This document shows, one piece after another, positions 22,377 to 32,830 of a stretch of 64,000 bases of DNA. Under the pieces are notes generated by a model. The model was given only the letters and a program-made list of their open reading frames with translations, had not been told where the DNA came from and searched no databases. The translations under genes and the position numbers were made by a program. The DNA lies in contig NC_077229.1 in assembly GCF_027887165.1 (NCBI RefSeq), positions 345,383,380-345,447,379 of the forward strand, given 5' to 3'. The stretch comes from Monodelphis domestica (Eukaryota > Chordata > Mammalia > Didelphimorphia > Didelphidae). How positions within the stretch are numbered: the first letter of the stretch is position 1; the number at the start of each line of letters is the position of its first letter.

Positions 22377-22629
22377 ATCACCATCATTATTATTTGCTAA
22401 TTATTTATTGTTAATTGAGAAGCATGTATAGAGGAGCTGAAGGGGAGGGAAAGAATTTGGAACTGAAAAAAAATTTTTTTTGAGAATTATGTATAATAGA
22501 AAATGTACTGAATCTGATGGTAATTCAACAAAATCTATTAAGTTCTGACTATATAAGAGGCACCATGCTAGATACTGATATCCATCTTCAACAAATCCTT
22601 GTCCTCTTGAAGAGTTTATAACCTAAGCC

Positions 22630-22795
22630 AGAATACCTGGGTATGGGCTCTGACTTTGCCTGTTAATGGCTGTGTGACCTTAGTTAATTTACTCAGATGC
22701 CTTGAATCCCAGTTTCTTCTAAAAAGGTGATCATAAACCTCATAGCCTTATGAGGATTGAACGAGAGACCATGAAAGTGCTCTATAAATTGCCTA
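22630..22795 (+). mobile_element. MIR-family SINE
   Basis: The core TTAATGGCTGTGTGACCTTA is followed by CCCAGTTTCTTCTAAAAAGG and a tail with GAAAGTGCTCTATAAATTG. It is an old, diverged copy. Confidence 0.7.
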
Positions 22796-23969
22796 TGTCT
22801 ATAAAATTGAATTTTTAATTTTACACATACATATATCTATATACACAATACATGTTTGTATGTATTTATTTATCATATATTTATAAACACTAAAAGTTCT
22901 ATAAAAAAGAATGTTTAAGATATTAATGTTGCTTTCTTTGTACCTTACAGGACTTCTCATGGACTGTTTTATTCTAGAGTGATGGGTAGATTGGACCTTT
23001 ATTAGACTGTAAGCATCATGAGCACAAAATTTTCTTAGTAAATCTCTATATCCCCTAGCCCAGGGCCCTGCACATAGGAAACACAAACATTTCTTAATAC
23101 ACTACAATAGAAAACAAGCAGACTCTTCTTAAAAGAGAAAAATGATCTGTAAACTTTCTTGATTACATATTACTATACTTCTCATTCCACACTCTGGGAA
23201 ACAGCAATGTCTAAGGTGTAGGTCAGCAAAGTTAAGTCTTATAAGAATAGAAAAACTTACTTTTTAAGTGATTTTAAAATTTAAAGTAAACCTCATTTTT
23301 GTGGAGACAATTTTTCTGAAAGTCCAAATCTTTGTAGATGTTAAAGCACAATGTTATAAAATATTATGACTTTTAAAAACTACATTATATCATGTATAAG
23401 GGAGTATATTCATGTAACCTTTTTTAGTAAAGTTAGATATAGTAATTAAAATAAGCCACAGTGGAGATCTAATTACAGCATAGGTTTAGAACAGTCATTT
23501 TATCTAAAGGGTATCAGGGCTAAATTCCATGAGAATCATGTTAAGCAAAGTATGACTTCCCTTCTCAAAGTACTTCTCAAAATAAGGATTTGCATTAGAG
23601 AGAATAAGATTACTAATACTCATTTGTTAAAAAAAAAAAAACACCTTTCTACATGATGTTAGCCAGCATTCTGGGGAATTATTAATAGTTCTTTGCATTT
23701 TCATCTTAAAAAATGAGTTGTTTTTTTTTTTAATTAAGTGTTCAATTTACAAAATTCTATCAGAATCAATGAACTATTTTAAAAAAATTTTCTAACTGTG
23801 GAAGAGGCATGAAGAAAGAGAGGATTTTCAGGATAAGTCAGGCATGAGTATATTCCAGTTATTACAACCAGAGATAGTTCCACAGATTATCTTTTCTATT
23901 ACATAACAAATTACACATAGTAACTTAGGACCACTAGAAGTAAAACTGAAATAGAGAGAGAGAGACAGA

Positions 23970-24062
23970 CAGCATAGTCTAGTAGATAGCAAAATGACCC
24001 TGAAATCAGGATGACCTTGGTTGGAATCCTGCCTTGGATACATACTGGTTGTGTGACCCCCA
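23970..24062 (+). mobile_element. SINE fragment (5' half)
   Basis: A head-to-core segment with AGTCTAGTAGATAGC, AAATCAGGATGACCTTGG and CTGGTTGTGTGACCCCC. It breaks off before the 3' end. Confidence 0.6.
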
Positions 24063-25308
24063 AATGACTACTTCACTCTGTAGCTTTCCAGGCATCATAC
24101 CTACAATGGTAGAAGGAATTGCCTGTATCAATGAAATCAGAGGTTCATTTACAACCTTTATCCCTATGAAATATATATCTGAGACACAGTATTCAGAACA
24201 ACATCTGTGGATGTTTGTTTCATTATCACAGACTTGATTATTCTCACTTTTATTTTTAGTGTTTTCTGATTTTACCCAATTACCCATAATTGGCCATTGA
24301 TAAAAAAAATGTAGAGTAAAATTTTTTAAATACTAAGAGCATAAGTGATGTTGCTCATTTTAAGTCAAGCTGAAAGATCTTGCTGTGTATTTTTTTTCTG
24401 AAGTTATCCTTTTTTTTTTCCTCCCTAGATCCCTTAGATTGCTTCATGAAATCTCAGGGGATTATGTAAAACAGTTTGAAAAACACTGGTCTAATCCAAC
24501 TTCCTCATTTGATAGATGAGAACACTGAGGCTCAGAAGTTAAGCAATTTACCTAAATTTATAGAAATAATTAGGAGCAGAAAGAACCTATTTCTCCTCAC
24601 TCTCAGAGTCAGTGTTCTTTCCTCTTTAAAAAGCCAATAGGTTTTAGATGTTCGCAAGACAGCTTTTTCTTCATTCAATTATGAAAAAATGAATCTAAAC
24701 TGGCATTAAGAATAATGAAAATAATTCAATGGGAAGTAAAATTAGAGAATATCACATTGTAGACTTTTTCCAAACTAAAGCACAAAAATGATATAGATAC
24801 AGGAAGTAACATAGTATACTGTACAGAAGGGCTTCAAAGTCAGGAAGACTTGGTTTAAATTCCAGCCTAAGCAGCTCTCTAAGACTCTGAGTCTCAAAGA
24901 AAGTAGCATTACATTGCTAGAAGGCATTTTCTCACCTATGAGTTCCCTATACACATGAAACCACTGGTCCAATTCCTATTCCAAATTATAAAGATGGCAC
25001 CAGATAAAAGGATTTTTCTTTCTTTTACTAATGTAATGGATAGTGGTAAAAATTATCCTAGGGCTCATTCTTGAATGGAAGTGCTTCTTAACTACATGAT
25101 AACTGCATATCTATAGTAACTCTTCCACTATTAAGTGCTATCTTTCAGATCTAATGGATTTCCAATTTGCTCCAGAAAGAGCTCTCAATGAATCTTAGGT
25201 AAGAAAGCAATGATGGATCTTGTGTTTCTAATTTTTATTGGGTTGGACATCTCATGGCTTTGTGGATAATTCTGCAACCAACTATTCTTCAAGTTCAACT
25301 GCACTTAC

Positions 25309-25439
25309 TTCAACAGCTCCAGGGTTTTGTGATCCAGGGCAAGTCGAGGGTTTCCAGTCAGGTCTAGTTCTTGTAACTTTGAAGGCAGATTTTCTGGTAA
25401 TGTGACTTCACTCAGCTCATTACAGCTCAGGTCCACACA
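25309..25439 (-). CDS. PHLPP1: PHLPP1 exon: last leucine-rich repeats
   Basis: A 131-nt exon, phase 0 in and phase 2 out. The acceptor is TTCATTCAG then TGT; the donor is TTGAA|gtaagtgc. It encodes residues 206-248: [20 protein letters not shown] then [20 protein letters not shown]. Both LRR consensus strands are visible (VDLSCNEL and LQELDLTGN). The next codon, Asn249, is split AA|T. In gene orientation the acceptor is preceded by an unusual C-run (plus-strand G12 at 25472-25483). Confidence 0.97.
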
Positions 25440-27300
25440 CTGAATGAACAAGAGAAAACAGTAAGGGGGTTGGGGGGGGGGGGAAGAATTTGGAAATAGT
25501 CCAGCTCTGTCACAAGGTCCTGCCCTTTTCTAGCTAATTAGGTCATGGGTAAGACCATTCAGTCCTAAAAGAGGCTGAATCTGGAAAGATCAGACAGTTT
25601 GTTTATTGCTCTGCCATAAACCTGTGAAGCAGGCTTTAAATTAATTGCAATTAAATAAAATGAAATGTAAACACTTTTTTGCTTTTCCCCTCAAAGACCA
25701 TAAAATCGGAAACATCTTGCCATACATTCTATATTCCTTCTCTTTTTTTGTTGTTGCTGTATTTTAATTGAACATCAACAAAAATATTCTGTAGAGATCA
25801 GATTCTCTATTGCCCACATAATATCTGCAACTGTTTCAGCTGTGGCTACAAGTAGGAAACTATCCATTTGTAAAATGAAAGGACAATGAAAGGAAAGCTT
25901 CCCCAAAAGCTACATTAACTGGTCCAGTGAAATACAGAAGATAAAAGTATTATCTGGACTTGCCATTAAATGAGCAATATTAAATCTGGCTTAGAAAATA
26001 GCAAATTAATATTATCTATGTTGTATTATATTTTTTATTTATTTTGTTAAAACATTTCCCAATTGTATTTTAATTTAGCCACAGTGAAGAGTTCTGTTTC
26101 AGTTTGCACTTCTGCCTTAAGCATCATCCTGATAAACTCTCTATTTTTTTTAAACAGATAAAGAAAATGAAACGCACAAAGGATACATGCCTTGCCCACG
26201 GTCAACATAGCACAGAGGTAGAATTCAAATCCAAAACTATTCTGATTCAAGGTCCAATGCTCTTTACATTAAACCTATCTGTGTCTTTTGCTCATAAAAG
26301 CAGTAAATGAATACTTATTGAATTGAATGAGTATGGATACAATGAAACAAAAAATGGAATATAGCATATAGCAGAATAGATGAGAGAACAAACCTCAAAA
26401 TAAAAGGGACTAAAGAATTCTTACTTGTAACTGGTGAGATCATACTGTCCAAAGCATAGACAATTTTGAAATAAACAGTGTCTTTAAGGAATACATTTAA
26501 AGACCATGGGAGCAAAATAATAAAAGATATTCATATGAAAAAGATGAAGGAAGTTCTGATAATCACATACACACATATAAGCATTTTTAGAAGAGAAATT
26601 TAAAAACCCTAAAAACACTACCTCTGGCACTAAAAAAATATGATCTAATATTTAGGAGGGGGGACAAAAGCCTTACAATAAAACTCAAAGTTGTGCTAGG
26701 CAAGTTATGAAAATACCATTTCTGGGAATGAAGCCATTTCAGTAAACAAATTTAACTGGTGTGTAGCTGAGGAACTACTTAAAATCAGTTCAAACATCTA
26801 CTCCAGGTAAGGCAATTCTGAGTCTTAGTTTGGTAAAAATTAGGATGATATTCTTGGCAACATCTACCTCAGTCCTCCTGAGGACAGTCCTCTGCAGTTT
26901 ATAAAGTTCTATATCAATGTAAGTGCTTATTATTCCTGCCACTTTTGTACATTTCAAGAGAACTCTATTTATTCCATTAGCAAACTTCACAAGGACTCAG
27001 GCACCTCTCTACTGTGGATATAGCAACTTAAAGCTCTCTGATGACAGAGAGAGGCTTTGTCTTAAAGAATTGGTTTGGGAGCGAAAACTCTCATTTTACA
27101 AATAAAGAAACTGACGTCTAAAGTCACCCAGTTTGTTGGGGGTAGACTCTGTGTTTCTTCCCCCCAGCCCCCAGGGTCTCATGGTACCTTGCATGTTAGG
27201 ACTCAGTCAACAAATATTTGTGACTGATATTGACAGTCTCCAGAGACAGCAGTCAGAAAGAGCAGTACCCCGTTATTCCTTCTGCCTATGATACATAGGA

Positions 27301-27495
27301 TCCTAGATTTAGAGTCGCCTGGGGCCACAGAAAACATCTAGCCCAATCCCTTCATTTTTCAGATGAGGAAACTAAGGCCTGAAGAGCAGAAATGACTGGC
27401 CCCTGGCCATACGACTAGTAAATGGCAGCACTAAGAATCAGATCCAGATTTTCTGATGTCCAATCCAACCTCCTTGCCATTACATGATATGGCTT
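27301..27495 (+). mobile_element. MIR-family SINE
   Basis: It has TCATTTTTCAGATGAGGAAA, CTAAGGCCTGAAGAGCAGAA, GACTAGTAAATGGCAGCACT and GTCCAATCCAACCTCCTTGC, in the standard order for a MIR tail region. Confidence 0.75.
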
Positions 27496-28644
27496 CATTG
27501 TATTGAGATTTCTTTAAAATAGAAACAGTTTAAAAAAGAAACAGGGCTTGGGAATATCTAATGCTGAATTTGGATGAATCTTGGCTAGCAAGTCCTGCCC
27601 AATAACAAGCTGCAAACCCCACCCAAGGATACTTCTGCCAACAAATAACTTTCTATAAAACAAACTTCTGGCATGCCAAAACCAAAATAACCCAACCTCT
27701 ACAAAAGTAAGACAAGCTTTGGGGTTGTGAAATGATTCATGGTTCAGATCAAAACTTACTCCTGCTATCCCTTAATATATTTAGATAATGGTACTGTATT
27801 AACATGAATTCAAGTTTTGTATGCACAGGAGAAGAATATTTCAAAGAAACAATTGTGTATAATGTATAGCTTTAAAAATGTATCATAAAAGCAGCAATAT
27901 TTTACTTTGTTCTGATTTATTTTCCTAGTGTTTGACACACCACCTCCATTACCAAAACTGTTACAGAACATTTCCTACTACTCAGAGTACTCTGTATCAG
28001 TTTAGGACTCGGTCTGTCTCAAAATCTCATCTGAAATTCTCATATTCCCAAACATGATATCCGAAGACTATTGAGCTACCTTTGGTTCCTTCATCAGTGC
28101 AGTAGCTCATGTACGGAATTGCCATCCTGACTGAATTTCTTTCTACTGTTAGGGCTATCCTCATTCTACACAATCAAGCTATGATTCAGAACAGAACAAC
28201 TTTTTGTCTTTTTTTTTTTTTTGGAGCTAGAGGCCAAATTTTTTTACTTTGGATTTAGAAGAAACCAATCCCCACATGGAATTTTTTCCTTGTAGGAAAC
28301 CTTGTTTTTGGCAAAAGGAAACAAAGAGTCATATAGGAAAGGAAGGATATCTAAGGAAAATCCGAAAGACAGAGATGAAGGTGGTACACATTCCAGGCTA
28401 AAGGGTGGTCAGCATGAATCCACAGAGCTGAGAGATAAAATACCAAGTTATGGGAATGGTTAGCAGTCCAGAAACAATGAAGCATAAAATGCATGGAGGG
28501 GAGGAATACTAAAACACAGGGCCTAACCCCATCATTTTACAGGGAAGGAAACTGAGGCCTAGAGAAGAAAAGTGACTCATCCAATGTCATAGAACTAGCA
28601 AATACCCGACTCAAAACTTAAATCCAAGTCCTCTCTGGCTAATG

Positions 28645-28830
28645 GTAATAATAATAACTAGTATTTATATAGTGCCTACTCTGTGCCAAGTGCTTTATAA
28701 ATATCTTATTTGATTCTCACAATGACCCTGGGAAAGTAGGTGCTATTATTTCCATATTTCAGTTGAGGAAATTGAGGCAGAAGTTAAGTGACTTGCCCAG
28801 GGTCATGAAGCTACTAAGAGTCTTTTTTTT
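28645..28830 (+). mobile_element. MIR-family SINE core
   Basis: It shows AACTAGTATTTATATAGTGC, CTGTGCCAAGTGCTTTATAA, TTTGATTCTCACAATGACCC and AAGTGACTTGCCCAGGGTCA. This is one of the better-preserved MIR cores in the window. Confidence 0.8.
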
Positions 28831-28984
28831 GCTCAATTTGCTCCAGGCGCAGGCTTCTAGCCAATGCACCATGAGAGGGTCTGCTTGTTTCCAGGAGAGG
28901 ATTCTTTTGGAAGGGGAGGACTATGGCAAGACCTTACACAGTAAGAAGAATGCTGGATTTGGAGTCTAAGTACCAAAGTCAGGC

Positions 28985-30733
28985 AGTCAGACAATAAATA
29001 TTTAATGCCCACTGTGTGTTAGACACTCTGCTACAGGCTGGGAATACAAAAAAAAAAGACAAAAGACAGTCCATGCTCTTAAGGAATTCGGTTTAATAAG
29101 AGGACAACATAAAGTCAAGCAAGGACAAATTTTTAAAAAGGATAAATTTGAAGTAATCAGCAGAGGGAAGGTACTCTAAGAGATGGGCAAGGCTTCCTGA
29201 AAAAGCAATGACTATCGCCACCTGAAGGAAGCAAAGCAGAAGAAATGAAGAGGAAGAGTCTCTGACTTGGAAGAAGACTGGAAGGTTGGTTGAAGGGCAG
29301 AGGGGGCAGCACAACCTAGGACCTCCCATCTCTAGGCCTGGCTCTCAATCCACTGAACTACCCAGCTTCAAATAGAAGATTTTGTATTTGATTTTGGAAG
29401 TGACAGGGAGTCACTGGAGTGAACTGAATGAGGAGAACAGGGGTAAGATAGTCTTCCCTGTACTTTAGGAAGATTTGATAGCTAAGAGTGAAAAGAGATG
29501 TGAAGGGAGGCAAAAAGCAGGTGATAGCCACTCCAGAAATGTTTATAAGGAAAAATAAACTGATAGGCCTCGGCAACAGATTGGATGGGGGGAAGGAAGA
29601 GTAAAAAGTGAAGGGTAGCACCTAGGTTGTGAGCCTGAGGGACAAGGAGAATGCTGGCACAGTCCTGGAGAAGTGGAGAAAAGGAGCAGGGTTTGAGAGG
29701 AAAGATAATGAATTTGGTTTGGGGCATGTTGAGCTAAAAATGCCTACAGGTGAAGATATCCAAAAGGCACCTGAAGATTGCAGGCTAGTTAAATACATGT
29801 GATAATGACCAGCACAGAGTTGATATCTAAATCCATGAATCAGCATTAGATCACCAAGTGAAACAAAGAGGGAAAAGAGGGCCCAGCATAGATAATATGG
29901 GACACCTAAGATTCTCCAGTATGACCTGGAAGAAGATTCAGGAATCTGAGAAGGCAGAGGAAGAACCTGGAAAGGGGAGGGTTATAAAAACATAGAGAGA
30001 AGAGAGTATGAAGAAGAGGCTGAAGAAAGGTCAACAGGGATGAAGAATGAGAAAAGGCCATTGAATCTGGCAATGAAGAGATTATTAGTAATTTGGGGGG
30101 AGTAATTTTTGGTCAAATGAAGAGGCTGAAAGTCGGACAGAGTTAAGAAAAGACTGAGAAGAAAGAAAGCAGAGACATTTATTACAGCTGGTCTTCTAAA
30201 GGAATTTATACATAAAAGGGATTAGAGATATGGGATAGGAGCTAAAGGGTGTAAATGAGTCAACTGATGTTTTTTTGCAGATATAGAAGACAGGCATATT
30301 ATTTGTAGGCAGCAAGGAAGGAGCCAGCTGACAGGGAGAGATTAGAGTTAAATGAGAGTGTGAAGATGATGATGCAATCTCCTGGAAAAGAGGGGATAAA
30401 ATGGGATCTCTTTTGTGTATAGAGAGGGATTTGCCTTGGCAAGGACCACCTTACCTTATCACATAGGATGAAGGGAGGAGGATATAGTAGAAGAAAATAT
30501 GTAGATGAAGTGAGATAAGTAGGAGAGAAGAAGAGGAAGCTAATGATTTTAATTCTTTCAATGAGAATAAGGTTCTCAACTGACAGGGTTTATGGAATGG
30601 GAGCTATGGGAGGTCTAAAGAGGGATGAAAAAGTTTGGAGAAGTAGCTTTGGTGAATAGGATAGGGAACCAATTAGGAAGACACACTTGCTGTACTGACT
30701 GCTCAGTCAAAATTATGTGATATACATTTATAG
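28985..30733 (-). mobile_element. decayed LINE-2 (CR1 clade) with reverse transcriptase remnant, 3' part
   Basis: Read on the minus strand the frames give fragments like HGFRYQLCAGHYHMYLTSLQ, MPQTKFIIFPLKP and PPIQSVAEAYQFIF. These parallel the L2 reverse transcriptase pattern: Asp-Asp catalytic region, then a lysine-rich strand ending in IIF, then the IQSVAKS helix. The expected YADD box reads CAGH here, so the copy is dead. A small reverse SINE piece interrupts it at about 29316-29368. Element identity is from recalled family sequence. Confidence 0.7.
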
Positions 30734-31187
30734 TGTTAGAAGAAATTTTCTCTCTCCCATTTATGTCGCTTTGTAAACTTTATCCCTCAGCGACTTGGAA
30801 GTCAAAGATCACTGAGATGTGCAGGTATAGACAGGCCCTCAGAGAAAGTAAGTTAGAGAACTCAAGAACCAATGAGACAAGAAGCTGATCCCATAGGCAT
30901 TGTGTGAGGAGGCAATGCCTATGGGATCAGCTTCTTGTCTCATTGGTGGAAGATGAGATTTTGGTGGGGAGAGGGTTCTGGCTGGAAGAGGAACCTGAAT
31001 GAACTCTTGTCAGTGTTGAGCTTCAATCCATCATGGTGGCCAATAGAGTAGTAAGCTAAGTAACGCTTGACCTCTTTCCTACCTTTCCCTCTCTTTACTT
31101 TTGCTACTTTGATTTAATAAGTTTATTAAAGCTACTAGCAGCCTCATAACTTAATTCTAATTACTATAATAGTGAATCTAGTCAACA
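30734..31187. mobile_element. LTR-like insertion splitting the L2
   Basis: It starts TGTTAGAAG and ends GTCAACA, so TG...CA termini with TGTT/AACA inverted ends. L2-like sequence stops at its left edge (…TGTGATATACATTTATAG) and resumes at its right edge (…TCTCCAGC), so this 454-bp block is a later insertion. ATAG borders both sides (30730-30733 and 31187-31190), overlapping the last base of the element if it ends in CA. An AATAAG/ATTAAA-like region lies near the 3' end. It contains the perfect palindrome at 30868-30947. Confidence 0.5.
30868..30947. repeat. perfect inverted repeat, 35-bp arms, 10-nt loop
   Basis: The left arm 30868-30902 and right arm 30913-30947 are exact reverse complements, separated by TGTGAGGAGG (30903-30912). 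I checked the arms base by base. In RNA from either strand this would fold into an uninterrupted 35-bp stem. No coding capacity is seen. Confidence 0.97.
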
Positions 31188-31640
31188 TAGTTTCATCATT
31201 TTCTCCAGCTTTATTCAGCAGCATGTGAGTAGTCCAGGGCTGAGACCTGGCAGGGCAAGACTGGCAAGAGGATATGGGAGCAAGAAGAAGACAGAGGAAG
31301 AGGAGAATTGGTTCATCATAGGGTCAAGATAGGGAAGGGAGGAAGGTGTAGCCAGGTCAGGGGTGATGGCTTGGGTAAGAACTTAAGATATCAAAGGGCT
31401 GAGGGTCATGGTGTGAACAAAGAACAGGGGGTTAGGGTTGCAATGTGGGAGGAGAGGAGGAAGGACAGATTATGATCAGATCAGGGAATTTCAGCATTCA
31501 TGACTATGGAAGTACAACATTTTGTAAGTGATGGCAAGATCAAGAATATGATTCTCTCTGAGTAAATGAAGAAGGGTAGAGGAATAGATCATGGGAAATG
31601 AGCAAGTTGAGAAAACTGGGAGGTTTAGTGTTTGAGAGAG
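31188..31640 (-). mobile_element. decayed LINE-2, 5' continuation after the LTR-like insertion
   Basis: Purine-rich plus-strand sequence continues the antisense L2 pattern begun at 28985. It resumes with TTCTCCAGC and GTGAGTAGTCCAGGGCTG, which in my recollection of the L2 consensus follow directly on the part left of 30734. It is very diverged and no intact frame remains. Confidence 0.5.
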
Positions 31641-31799
31641 GATACACACAAATATTTGAGTATATACAACATATAACTGTGGGTATACAGTCCCCCTGCA
31701 TATACATATATGGGTGTGTATATATACATGTATATCTCTGTATATACATATGTACACATGTCCCAGGATGAAGGCATGAGGCCAACACAACTAATCTTC

Positions 31800-32395
31800 C
31801 CATCTTTGTTCAAAAGAGCTATTACAAAGTTGAAGCCACCACCTCTCTATGACAGGCATTCCAATTTTAGAGATCTCTGCTTGTTACAAAGTCTTTCCTA
31901 AATGAAATTTCTATCTCTTTATACTTTTTTGCCATTGCTTACTAGTTCTGGCTTCTATAGTCAAGCAGAACAAATCAAACTCCTCCCTGTTCCACATGAT
32001 AGTCCTTCAAATACATGAAGGTCATTATCACATTCCTCCTAAGTCTTCTCCAGGTTAAACATCATCAGTTGCCTCAACTAATCCTCATATGGCATGAACT
32101 TGAGGTTTTTCACCATTCTGGCTCACCCTTCCTGAGACACTCTTTTACATAACCTAGTAGATGATAGCACTCAGAACTGAACATGGTACTTCAAATTTAG
32201 TCTTCCTTGGGCAAAGTAATAGGGGGATTGTTCTCTCCATGGTCCTGGACACCATGTCTCTCTCAATGAGGTTTAATACAATATTCATTTTTCTGGCTGT
32301 CATATCACACTATTGACTCATTGAATTTACACTGAGTCATTCACATATCAAAAAGTCAAGTTCTATTTTTGTTACTACTTCTGTATAATTATTAA
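31800..32395 (-). mobile_element. L3/CR1-type LINE 3' region, antisense
   Basis: The plus strand carries the antisense CR1/L3 order: TTCTCCAGGTTAAACATCAT, TCCTCATATGGCATGAACTT, CACCATTCTGGCTCACCCTT, CAGAACTGAACATGGTACTT, then CTGGCTGTCATATCACACTA. This layout is conserved among amniote L3/CR1 copies. Confidence 0.75.
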
Positions 32396-32459
32396 AAATA
32401 CAAATTAATCTTAATCTACATGAACACAAAGAATGCTATGAATGGAAAACCCTTTGTTT

Positions 32460-32830
32460 TCTTTTTGAAAACTCAAAATTTTTATTTAATCAAGAATATT
32501 TTTCAATGGTTATATAATTCATGTTCTTTCTTCCCCCCACCTCACCCCCCCCCCCGTAGCCAATGAACAATTCCACTGGGTTTTACGTGTCATTGATCAA
32601 GACTTATTTCCATAGTATTAATATTTGCATTAGAGTGATTGCTTTGAGTCTACATTCCCAATCATATCCCCATTGACCCATGTGATCAAGCAGTTGTTTT
32701 TCTTCTGTTTCCACTTCCACAGTTCTTTCTCTCCTTTGTTTACAAAACCACATCCACATTTCCTTTGCATAGTTCTCTTCACCTAGACATTAAAGGCATG
32801 TTCCAATTTAAAACAATGGCAGTGGAAATT
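32460..32830 (-). mobile_element. L1 3' UTR-type fragment
   Basis: It shares AACAATTCCACTGGGTTTTA followed by a GTC-TTGATCAAGAC motif with the piece at 48650-48805, and AT-rich flanks of the kind seen at the 3' end of the antisense L1 at 6070. Assignment to L1 is inferred from these shared segments. Confidence 0.5.

Larger units (their letters stand above)
15166..25308 (-). other. PHLPP1: PHLPP1 intron, 10.1 kb
   Basis: A phase 2 intron with donor TTGAA|gtaagtgc and acceptor ctgacag. Contents from low to high: unique sequence to about 16550, an L2 3' region (16760-17520), a MIR (17675-17916), two solo LTRs (17925-18517 and 18672-18994), a G-rich stretch (19340-19372), an unassigned 109-codon ORF (19447-19776), MIR pieces (20265-20460, 21345-21460), an L2 3' region (21590-22125), MIR copies (22141-22376, 22630-22795), a SINE fragment (23970-24062), and MIR pieces (24488-24630, 24800-24900). 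No further exon is seen. Confidence 0.8.

Noticed and set aside
31700..31760. TATATAC/ATGTACAC-rich stretch as a regulatory hairpin
   Set aside because: Simple alternating TA/TG sequence with no exact arms; typical low-complexity DNA.
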